Below are positions 54,893 through 64,000 of a DNA stretch of 64,000 nucleotides, piece by piece. The first letter of the stretch is position 1. Each line of letters opens with the position of its first letter. Under the pieces are notes generated by a model that saw nothing but the letters and a program-made list of their open reading frames with translations, ran no database searches and was not told the DNA's origin. The stretch is from contig OZ020269.1 of assembly GCA_963971225.1 (NCBI GenBank), positions 92,814,865 through 92,878,864 on the forward strand. The letters are read 5' to 3'. The position numbers and the translations under genes were made by a program. This stretch comes from Melieria omissa. Lineage: Eukaryota > Arthropoda > Insecta > Diptera > Ulidiidae.

Positions 54893-55168
54893 TAATTATG
54901 ATACCACATATTTCACCAGTTTTAAAAAATGTATGCAACACAGTGTTACAACACTCAAATCAAGCGGATGGAGAAAGGGGTGGGGGACCTACAGTTCAAC
55001 GTAGAATCCGAACGATGGCTGGCAGTTTTTCTTTCCCTGTGCAATTCTTGTGATTCTCATCTGCTTCATGTAGATATCAATAGAACTAAACGAGTGTTTT
55101 AACCAGCCGGAGCTAAGATTCGAACCTAGGGTCTCTGGTATAAGAACGCTACCCTCTGGACTATTGGG
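54893..55168 (-). mobile_element. tRNA-derived SINE, minus strand
   Basis: On the minus strand the head reads TCCCAATAGTCCAGAGGGTA then GCG (A-box type, 55147-55163 on plus) and GGTTCGAATCT, a consensus B box (55116-55126 on plus). The spacing is tRNA-like. The body matches 40700-40985. It is called a SINE rather than a tRNA gene because the acceptor stem does not close and a shared non-tRNA body follows. Confidence 0.75.
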
Positions 55169-55450
55169 ACCGACTAAAACTTTCGAAATTGTAAAAATTT
55201 AATTTCAAAGTATCGATACTATTTTTTCATGAAAGTACAATTCTTAAACTGAAATCTACTGAAATGATTCAACCACATTATAAATCTCCGCATAGCATCA
55301 AAATGTGTAAAAACTTGTTATTAGACTTCAGGTAAACCATGAGAACAAAAGAAAAGAGACTTGAAATCCAAACTCTCTACGTCAAACTCTCTACGGCACA
55401 GTTGAAGTTCGTTTTGATTTGTTTTTGATTTTCTCTAATTTTGATAATAT
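55169..55450. other. AT-rich stretch, nothing recognised
   Basis: A short spacer between the SINE and the following MITE, ending in GATAATAT. Confidence 0.3.
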
Positions 55451-55698
55451 CATAGTATAATTATAAAGTAGTCTAACCTGAACTCTCCCCTCTTTTGAGT
55501 ACAAATTTTTTGAAATTTCTTTCACAATATTTCATTTTGATGTACAAAATTTGTCAACAGAAAACATAAACTCATATTGATTTGACACCAAATATTTTCA
55601 AAACTCTGTTCATAAAATTTTCTGCCAATTTTTGTAAACAAAATAGAAATACATTAGAAATACTCTCTCAGGTTAGACTACTTTATTATTATACTATG
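55451..55698. mobile_element. hAT-type MITE, 248 bp, 34-bp inverted ends, perfect 8-bp duplication
   Basis: It begins CATAGTATAATTATAAAGTA, continuing to GTCTAACCTGA. The right end is the inverse with one difference near the tip. GATAATAT flanks both sides (55443-55450, 55699-55706). CA-xx-G tips and an 8-bp duplication fit hAT. There is no coding capacity. Confidence 0.9.
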
Positions 55699-56073
55699 GA
55701 TAATATATAAAAAAATAAAATAAAAAAATGTCGATGGGAAAATTAAGTAAATCTCAATTTTCAAAAGAATCATCGATGAATACTCGATGTATCTGATTTC
55801 CACTATCCATTCACAGTACTAATCAATACTTTTCTTCACTATTTTCTTGATCAAGGAATAATTCTTAAACTTAAATCTACTGAAATTTCAGGCTAAATAC
55901 CTGGACTACTGTTGGACGGAAACTAAATGGATTTAAATAGGCTAAAGGAAATCGAACATACCAGAAAGGCTTCGAAAGGTAAATATTACTGCAAAAGAGC
56001 AGTTGAGCCCTACAATCACGAAAAATGCACTGGATTTTTATTACCGTAAATTGCCCTGGATATGGGGCGCATC

Positions 56074-56210
56074 AATGGCGCACATAGAGGGCTATACAGC
56101 TTCGAACCCCCAAGCACCAAAATTGTTGGTACAAAATATGCTTTCGAATGGGATTCGGCTCAAAAGTTGTACACAAACCCCCCAAATGGAATCCTGTGTG
56201 CGCCACTGCA
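56074..56210. mobile_element. MITE related to 39678-39807
   Basis: The body 'ttcgaatgggattcggctca' continues with 'aaagttgtacacaaa' and ends 'tcctgtgtgcgccactg'. The left end is diverged ('caatggcgcacatagag'). No clean duplication was found. Confidence 0.6.
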
Positions 56211-56459
56211 TACGATCGACACCATCTAAAGGACTTTATGCCTTGCTCCACATTCTTACTGTTGACCTTTCGGGAAACAAGCTGCAAGCTGCAAGCTGCC
56301 TTCACTGCAATGAGACTGATTACAATTAGAAGATGAGTACCTACTGATTTCGACCGCTGTCGCACTTTATTATAGGTAAACTAAACCACTTTATTATAGG
56401 TAACATAGACTACTCCCTGGCATCATACATCTTTGGCTTCAAATTCCAAACCCACATAC

Positions 56460-56830
56460 CTCAAAGGTACCTCAAATGTAGGAATGGGAACAGGAAACAG
56501 AGTGTAAAACTGGAATATGCGTCTATGCAGTCAGCTCAAGGTTAGATGATAAAGTAGATATTGGCGTAATGTCTGCATACTCACCCATGAAAGACTGTTT
56601 CCATCTTCAAGATTTCTGTAGCGTCTTCCAAGCGAAAGTACTTGCCATTTTTTTGTAATTTTTCTCTAAAAGTACGGTTTGAATTTTCACGGACAGTCAG
56701 GCAGCAATTAAAGCCTTTAGGAAGGTTTCCAGCATACCGAAAGTGGTGACTCTTTGACGCGCCCTGCTCAACGAGTATCAACAGTAGGAACTATTGTCAG
56801 GTATTAGGGCGTGTACCGGGGCAACAAATT
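56460..56830 (+). pseudogene. Non-LTR RNase H fragment
   Basis: In shifting frames, GVKLEYASMQSA, SVFQAKVLAI-like and TDSQAAIKAFRKVSSIPKVV match the RNase H region also present at 30960-31170. Stops and frameshifts are frequent. Confidence 0.55.
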
Positions 56831-56869
56831 AGAAATTGACAATTAACACTATTGCCACATTTACCACAA

Positions 56870-57275
56870 TTAAGAGAAGAAAGCGACTATAAGTCATCTT
56901 CTCTGCTGCTGTCCCGCCCTCTCCAGACGATTGTAGAGATCCCTATGATTTCCCTTTTTCGACAACTCGATTAACCTCAGTTCAGTTAACACCAGAGTTT
57001 TCTAGGGTTTATTCACAAAACAAATTGGCTTGTTGTGTGGACTCTTTGAATTGCGGTTAGACAAAACACTCACAGCTTGTAGTATCACAAGGGGCGAATT
57101 TTAAGGCCTAACATCTTAAACCTTCTCTTGTCACATCACCTCCGGATCCGGAACCCGGAATGCCCTCCGAACAATACCGTTAAGTATTACGTCAGAAAGC
57201 AGTTTTGAGCACTTGGCTCACCCGTAATTTCGGTCACAGTGCAGTTAGTCACTTGTTGCACTTACTAGGTTCCCT
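56870..57275. other. Dispersed repeat fragment and unassigned sequence
   Basis: 56880-56975 read on the minus strand contains 'gttgtcgaa', 'agagaagatgacttatagtc' and 'ctttcttct', shared with about 35665-35735 and weakly with 24100-24180. The remainder has no recognised content. Confidence 0.45.
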
Positions 57276-57279
57276 CACT

Positions 57280-57490
57280 TACTTACTTAACTGGCCATAA
57301 CAACCCGTTATCGGGTTACGGCTTACCGCAAAACTATTCTCCAGGCGCCTCTGCTTTGCGAGCACCTTCTCCAGTTAGTCATACCAAGAGATGATAAGGG
57401 TCCTTTCAACTTGGTCCTTCCACCGGAGACACGGCCTCCCTCTTCGCCGTCGTCCTGCAACCATCGCATAGAACACCTTTTTCGCCGCAG
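57280..57490 (-). pseudogene. Non-LTR retrotransposon ORF2 end fragment
   Basis: The minus strand encodes KKVFYAMVAGRRRRGRPCLR then WKDQVERTL, followed by a broken NW-type block and a '(C)GGCCAGTTAAG'-type 3' sequence also found at 30325-30335 and 61525-61545. Confidence 0.68.
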
Positions 57491-57950
57491 GTTCCCTCAC
57501 CGTATGTCAGAAATAGGTCCGTCGCTGTATGAGGTGTCAACCAGCCCTCCTTGAATGTAGTATATAGTATCTGTTCACTTCACCTGGTTTGCGCCCGATT
57601 GCCATTGTCAACACGTCTGGGCCTTTCTCTCTTCTGGCATAAGCCATGGTCAGGAACTGCATCAGGCGAAAGTTTAGTTCGCCATGCTTGCGATTTACCT
57701 ATGTTTTAAGTCTAGTATCTGTATGTGGGTCCATCTGCCTTTAGAGGAGGAATCCCAGCGTTGCTTGCACAGTTGTAATGACTCCTTTTTCTCCTTCCTC
57801 CTCGTATTCACCCTATGGTCATGTTCACCCCTCTTCTTCCTGATGTGAATTCGGTGTCTTTCGGGGCCAGGGCATGGCAGGGCATGGCATCTAGCCCTGG
57901 CAGTCACTTTAACCTAACCTAAAAACTACTGAAATCATTCATCAACCACA
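57491..57950. other. Unassigned stretch
   Basis: It probably continues the retroelement debris; no motif is certain. Confidence 0.3.
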
Positions 57951-59750
57951 TTATAAATCGCCGTACAGCTTCCGTGACCTGCACTTTCCCACTGATGGCT
58001 GCTGCAACCGTGTTACGCATTTATTGGCAAAACTGATTTTCTGTGTTTGTCTGTTGTGGCTTTTTATTTATTTATGCCCACTAATTGCCCACTCAACGTT
58101 TGTGATTACAATTTGCAGCAGTTAACGCATTTCATTTCGCATTCAACTCAGCAACAGCAGCAGCAAAGAACGGCGGCAACATTGGCAAAATCACAGCCGG
58201 CAGAGCGGAGCGGGCAGCCATTTGTGGTCACTCGGTTTCCAGGAATATTTGATTGCAAAACTTTGAATGAAATTAAATCTGTTCGGTTGCGTCTGTGTGC
58301 AACGGGAAGATGTATAACAAGAGCAACAACAACAACAAATATGTATGAACAAAATGAAACAAGCCAGCATGAAGAAGCAAACAACGAAAACCTCAAACGG
58401 CGAATGCAACGCGACGACGACGGCTACGGCGACTGCGTGCAACTTGCAGTTCTGCTGGCTGGCCGATCGACCAGTGATGTCTTAGGTGGGAATTGCAAGT
58501 TTATTGGTCACACTTGGCCACATTCATAATTTATGTGAGAATTTCTGCAGCAAACTCAAACTGCATGCAGCATGCGATAATTTTTTCTGCTACTAATTTA
58601 ATTTTTTTTCATTTTTTTTTTCTATTTTTTATGCAGTCTTCCTCTTTGCTCACTGGCGCAGTCTAATGAATTGTGGGAATATTGTGTGAAAATGGGAATC
58701 AGAGTCAGTCAGCTTGTGGCAGGGAGCGTTTTGCTAGCAGTGCGCCACCCACCGACTGCGCCCGCCTGACACCACAACGAGCAGAAGAAGTGGCAGCCAA
58801 AGTTGCGTGTGCAACGATGCCGCGTGTGAATTGCACACACACACACACTCACATACATAGAGGTTAAGCAATTCTAATAGAAATGAAAACCTGCACAATT
58901 TCGGGCACACGAACCGTCCAGACAGGCGCACGTTGCATTTGGCTTCGACTTCGACTTGTCGCGGCTAATTACAGCCGCAGGAAGCGCACTGCCGCCGGCG
59001 CACAGCAATGCGCTTTAATGAGTGTGTTTTGTGGCGCTGTTACGTGCGCGCGGCTAAAAGCGCTTATTAAGTTTATTAGACACTAAAGCTGCACGCCGAG
59101 CGCAATCAAAGAGACATTCACATTGAACGCCGACAAGGCGCAGACGCAGCCGTGGCCGTGTCGAGTCTACTATGCGAACTTTTATGTAGATAAAAGTGTA
59201 CACATGTGTGTGTGTGTTTGTGTTTGTGTTGCGCATAAATTTCCGCAAAATAATGTTTGACTTTTGTTGTTTTTAATTTAATTTTTTTAATATCATTTAT
59301 TAATATTTTTATGGTCCAACAACTGGAGAAGAAAAGCAAAGCAATCGGAATGATACCAAACGACCCACGCCTATCACTCGCCACTGTCGTTAACACTATT
59401 TTACTATCACACTAGTCTACACAAAAAATGCACTTTAAACAAAGTATTTTTTAGACTAATTTTGGTTGAATTGAAATTTGGCTGAGGTCGAAAATGAAAA
59501 TAATTTTTTTTAATGTTTTCTAATCCCTGTCACGACCGGACAAGCGCAAAGGTTATGGTTTAAGGAATCTTGCTGGTTCCGGTTCCCGTAACTTCGATTG
59601 TATCAGTTATGGGGGATTTGCAGGGGGATTTCCCACTGATAAATCATCAGTGAGAATAGCGAGGAACCTTGCAATATTTGTACAAAGATTTGAAAAAGTT
59701 ACTGACACTGACAAATTAAAATAATTGTATAAACCTTTTCCAAATTATTC
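57951..59750. other. Host-like non-coding DNA
   Basis: CAG/CAA triplets (58148-58165, 58320-58340), CA/GT tracts (58835-58850, 59205-59228) and mixed sequence occur. The longest frame (58047-58529, 160 codons) is unlike any protein I recognise and is rich in Gln and Asn/Thr from triplet runs. Confidence 0.4.
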
Positions 59751-59754
59751 TGCA

Positions 59755-60630
59755 ATGCCTTTTATTTTATTTCATTTTACTTCATTTTAATTTATTTTTT
59801 ACTTAATTTTTTTTATATTAATTTATTTAATTTTTTAATTTTCCTTTCTTTTTTTATTTTATTTTTTTTTTATTATTTGATTGTGGCGATGGTTATATTA
59901 TTTTTTAGGTTTTTTTTTATTTCATTTTATTTTATTTCATTTTATTTTATTTTATTTTATATTATTTATTTATTTCTTTATTTATTTATTTATTTCATTT
60001 TTCATTTTATTTTATTTTTTTATTTCATTTCATTTTATTTTATTTCATTTCATTTCATTTTATTTCATTTTATTTTATTTTATTTTATTACTGTACAATA
60101 AACGTAGACTAGCCACGATTCGATTCCACGAAAACTATATATATTTTTAATTTTTTTTTATGGACAACAAAATTTGTTTTCCTTTGTTTACAATTTTTAT
60201 TATTTATTTGATTTTTGTATTTATTATTTTCACTATTATTTAATTTTTTCCGAAGCTTGTTGTTCTTTGTTTATTATTTTCATTATTTGTTTTTGTTTGT
60301 TTATTAATCATTTAAATTTTTCCAAAATTGTTTCCAAAAATTCTTTATGGAAGTGATCATTCACTATGAAACTATATATATTTTTAAGATTTGGTTTTCT
60401 TTGTGTATTATTTTTATTTGTTATTTTCATTATTATTTTCATTGTTTCCAAAATTTTGTGTTCCTTGTTTATAATTTGAATTATTTATTTATTTTTATTT
60501 ATTACTTTCATTATAATTTGAATTTTTTCCAAATTTTCGTTTCATTGTTTATTATTTTAGTTTTTTATTTTAATTTTTTTATTAATTATTTGCATTATTT
60601 TCATTTTAATACAACATTTTTTTAGAAAAT
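59755..60630. repeat. T-rich (ATTTT)n-type low-complexity field
   Basis: Strings of ATTTT, ATTTC and TTATT dominate, most regular at 59915-60090 ('tttcattttattttat' repeats), and are looser after 60180 with 'tttattattttcattattt' phrases. Phe/Ile/Tyr-rich frames in it are artefacts. Confidence 0.9.
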
Positions 60631-61385
60631 CCTTTATGAAAAGTGATAAGCCCGTTTCCACCAACTTCCCGAGTTCTTACCTACTAAAAGCTATCACCCG
60701 TTCGTTGAATTGAATAAGTTAAAATGTTTTTCTTTCTTTACTTCTCTAGGAGCTATGGGGTCTCAACAAGGCAAATGGACTACATAGTGGGTCTCTTTTC
60801 GTTCCCATGAAATTTGTGCCTACTCACTCGGAGGTCTGCCGACTATCGACCAAATCACTATGTTACGCTTTCTTTCTGGTAGATTTCTCTGACTAATGGT
60901 TCATAACTGATTCGATTTTAAAACGTTTGTCCCAGAATGCAGTGTCCCCTTCTACCAGCCAGAGCCGGACCGCTGTCTTGTCAACTTAAAATCTCATTTT
61001 ACAGATAACTTCTACGACAAGGTTTTACCGTGGCAGGTGCCTTCTAACAAATAACTCACGAAATTGTCAGCCATTTAAGAGGTCTGATCTATACAAAGAA
61101 CTCTTGCAGCTTTGCTGCCCATTAACACTTTTAAGGTTTCTCTAGACAGTCTACAGTTGTTCATTCCATTTCACCCACCACGGTGCACTGAGGACACTCA
61201 ACTGTGAGCCAAATCCTCAACTCTTAAACTGCTTAATCCAACTCTTGATTCATGTCCACAAAAGTCTTTTCATTCTCAGAAGTGTTGCTAATTTTGCTTT
61301 GTATTGACATGACCTCTTACCCAAAACCGAATGACATCAAGGTAACAGGGCCTGGAACGCATCTGTTGAGTTTTTGTGCAGCTCT
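60631..61385. other. Unassigned stretch
   Basis: Mixed sequence without an open frame of note. It has a retroelement-debris flavour but no motif I can name. Confidence 0.3.
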
Positions 61386-61389
61386 ATAA

Positions 61390-61500
61390 GAATGTCACTA
61401 CTTCGGTAGCCCAGCGTGAAAAGTACCATCCCAGAGGTCGTGCGGTTGAATACCACTTAAATGTTTGGGCCGGGTTTGGGTTTTTTTCTTCTAATTATTT
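61390..61500 (+). mobile_element. tRNA-derived SINE head
   Basis: GGTAGCCCAGCGTG (A-box type, from about 61405) and GCGGTTGAATACC (B-box type, from about 61441) are spaced as in a tRNA, followed by a T-rich end. It shares 'catcccagaggtcgtg' with 48996-49050 on the other strand. Confidence 0.58.
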
Positions 61501-61514
61501 TTCCAATCCATCGA

Positions 61515-61725
61515 CACTACTTACTTACTTAACTGGCTTTAGCAACCCGTTATCAGGTTACGGTCTGCCGAAAAGCTCTCTCCAGGCGCTTCTGTCTTGC
61601 GTGTACCCTCTCCAGTTCGTCAGAGCAAGGACCTCAACTTGGTCCTTCCACCGGAAACACGGTCTCACCCTTCGCCGTCGGCCTATTGCATCGAACACTT
61701 TTTTTGCCGAAGCTTCATCGTCCAT
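61515..61725 (-). pseudogene. Non-LTR retrotransposon ORF2 end fragment, partly open
   Basis: The minus strand encodes KKVFDAIGRRRRVRPCFRWK, DQVE and LALTNWRGYTQDRSAWRELF before the stop, the conserved end block also seen at 57280-57490 and 30205-30330. The frame stays open upstream to 61899 but that part has no recognised similarity. Confidence 0.72.
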
Positions 61726-61899
61726 CAACATTTTCCAGTCAAATTCTTTTCCTAGCGATAGCTTTCTATCCTTTTCACTGTAATCGGTCAATGAGCAACA
61801 TGCAACATATTCAGTAAACGTACACTCGCAACAAAGACACCACCAGTAATGCCTGAGCGCTCTAACGGAAAACGAAGCAGCGCTCATCAAAGACAGCAA

Positions 61900-64000
61900 C
61901 CTTCTGATATATCAACTCCTTACACCTATGTTATCAGCAGCGGATGCGCAGAGGGCGCTCATACAACTTTATACAAATTTTCGCTAATCGCTCACCCTAG
62001 CAGTATTTCAATTAAGTAATGCAACCAATATGAGATAATGGTCTTGTTGAGATCCTATGCTTCCAAATGCAGTGACTACGATTCAACATTCGACACCTGA
62101 CCCTCAACTAGGTAATCCAATGCAAGAGTTAACCTCGGCATGACTTCTTAGTTCTGTTTATTTTTCGTTTATTTCATTTTATTTATTTAGTAGAAGGCAG
62201 TGAAAGGCATAATTTGTAGATCAGTGTTATTGTTGTTTTTGTTACCATTGTTGGTTTTTCTATTTTGCATTTAAATATGAATCGGATCTGAATGTGAATT
62301 AAAACTACAGCAGCTACCACTATCACAAGCAACCAACAACAACAACTCCAATGTGCCACCACCTGCCGACGTGCCTGTGGCTCGTCAAAGCAAACAAGTT
62401 TATTTAATTCACAACTATGAATTTTGCACTCGCTGCGCAGCTTTCGACTGGGAGTTGCAGTTGCCATTGTTGTTTTTGTTGTTGCTTTTGCTCTATTCAA
62501 CATACGCATACGCAGCACCAAGCGGCCCACACAATGACGGCCCCCTGCCAGCGTCGATACTATTGCCGAGCAGCTGCGCCACACCACGGTCGCACTACTG
62601 CTTCCTATTCTCCTCTGCTGCCCTCGCGCCCAGCTTCCTCTTTAAGCCCAGAAAACGCACTAAACGCGCGCTGTTTCGCTTTTCTTTCATAGACGTTCAG
62701 CGACTTTTGTGGCAACCGGTGCCGTCAGCAACTGCTCAATGGCAGCAACAACAACAACAACAACAATAACAACAGCAACAGCAAGTGTAATGCGCAGGTG
62801 AGTGCGGCTCGAAGGTGGCTGCGTAGTTTGGCGAAAAGTAAAAACCGGATTTGCTGTTTGTTGCGCGTTTTATGAATGAAAAAAGCGTCGTTTGCTGCGC
62901 AACTCTTTTACTATCAGCAACAGCAGCAACACTGCATTGGCAGCAATAATAAGTTATAGCAACAAGTCTAACATGTTGTTGTTGTTGCTGTTGTTATGGT
63001 TGTTGCGGCTGCCAATAAATCAGAACTTAGTCGTTTTGCTTTTGTTTTTCTTTCCGCTAGTTTCTTGTAACTTTTTTCACTTTAGTTGTTGTTGTTGTTG
63101 TTGTTGTAATAAAAATCTGAAAGATACGCCGATAGCGCTCTAATGAATTCAAAAGCTAATGATGCAGGTGTAAAGACACAATACACATACAATCGACGTG
63201 TAGAAAACACACACATACACACACACACACAGACACAGCTCACCATACTTGCTTGCAATATTATTGAGCGGCCCACAGGATGTGTGGGTTTGGTTGTTAA
63301 TTTTTGTTGTTTTGTTTTTGTTTTTCCTTTTTTTACTTTCTTATTTCACTCTTTTACTTGGTTGTTTGTGATTTTCTCGCTTTCATTAAATAATAAAATC
63401 TTTACGCCAACAAAATCCTTGCACAGTCACCAAATGCCAAGAGCAATAAACATCTTCATTACAAGACGAAGAACAAAAAACCATAATTTCTATGCCTCGG
63501 TTTGGCGCTGTCAACACGTTCTCCAGCTACGGTTACCACTGACCCCCGCTCGAGTTAGCACTAACGCTGTTGATTCGTGTTTGAATGTGTGTGTTCATGC
63601 GAAGAAAATCTCATTTTAATGTCGTCTTGTACAAAAATTAATTGACTCATCATTTTCATTTTGATTTAAATTGAAGTGAGCTGAGTTCGCGTTCGACATT
63701 TGTACAACTGGCATGAAATCATAATTTTGCCGCTTTGGCAACTTTCACCTTCAGTGCGCACTTCATTACTCGTGCGCCTCGTTGCAGTTAATGATTATGA
63801 GCAGCGAAACTGACTTCAAAAAACATATCAAATTAGCTTTAAAAGTTGGCAATGCACATTAACGTAATTAGCGAACTATTCGTGTCTGCAAACGATTTTA
63901 GGCGCATAAAAGATGTACATAAGTGAACACAAGCCACAAGAAAATATGAGATACTTTCTTTCATTTATTTTCATTATTTACAACATTCAATGTAGTGACT
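61900..64000. other. Host-like non-coding DNA
   Basis: Repeated CAA/GTT and CAG triplet runs (62744-62782, 62970-62990, 63086-63107), CA tracts (63209-63232) and mixed GC-richer sequence are present. Frames of 60-158 codons on both strands are low-complexity. No gene recognised. Confidence 0.45.

Noticed and set aside
55107..55168. Possible genuine tRNA gene on the minus strand
   Set aside because: A and B boxes are good but the acceptor stem does not pair and a SINE body shared with 40700-40985 follows.
58047..58529. 160-codon frame with a Gln run
   Set aside because: Composition reflects CAG/CAA microsatellites; no domain, splice pattern or similarity recognised.
59877..60625. Phe/Ile/Tyr-rich frames resembling membrane proteins
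   Set aside because: They are translations of (ATTTT)n low-complexity DNA.
62353..62769. 138-codon frame with Leu-rich segment and Gln tail
   Set aside because: The Leu run comes from TTG repeats and the Gln tail from CAA repeats; a second overlapping frame is equally open.
63143..63619. 158-codon plus-strand frame
   Set aside because: It begins in CA-tract sequence and contains a Phe-rich T-tract segment; no recognisable similarity.

Overview
The window looks like accessory (intergenic or intronic) DNA of a higher fly, most probably a tephritid fruit fly. This is inferred from the AT-rich base composition, the many CAA/CAG triplet runs, a dipteran-type perilipin sequence, and a tRNA-derived SINE whose body resembles the SINE common in tephritid genomes (recalled from memory, not searched). 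I find no convincing ordinary host gene, rRNA, genuine tRNA, CRISPR array or operon. Nearly everything interpretable is a transposable element (TE), a broken element, or a tandem repeat, separated by blocks of mixed-complexity host-like DNA.

Layout. 1-3740 is a degenerate tandem array (unit about 140 bp) invaded by a solo LTR (122-533) and by a DNA element with long inverted repeats (898-2562). That second element itself carries a hAT-type MITE (1691-1843). A pentanucleotide satellite follows at 3791-4141. 4150-6330 is host-like DNA. 6430-7640 holds TE debris. 7707-10268 is the most unusual object: a perilipin (Lsd-2/Plin2-like) coding sequence without visible introns. It lies directly downstream of a minus-strand LTR and a candidate primer-binding site. 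Its C-terminal 107-codon segment occurs three times in tandem, a MITE-like element with a 9-bp target duplication splits it, and its other edge is an inverted fragment of the same LTR. Solo LTR 10273-10602 abuts it.

12741-18518 is a nest of DNA elements several levels deep. It includes an element with roughly 700-bp inverted repeats and an intron-containing transposase remnant. 19870-22085 holds two further tandem arrays. 24463-28808 is a structurally complete copia-type LTR retrotransposon with identical LTRs, AGACA target duplications, a half-tRNA-iMet type primer-binding site and an apparently intact polyprotein of 1293 residues. It is the only clearly intact protein-coding gene here.

28.8-32.2 kb holds decayed non-LTR retrotransposon 3' ends. 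32209-33238 is a near-perfect palindrome of about 1 kb. From 34 to 64 kb, host-like blocks alternate with piggyBac-type and hAT-type MITEs, tRNA-derived SINEs, a mariner pseudogene, non-LTR fragments and four AT-rich or T-rich repeat fields.

There is no pathway among genes here. What the sequence offers is a record of insertions with a readable relative order, plus one capture of host coding sequence by an LTR element.
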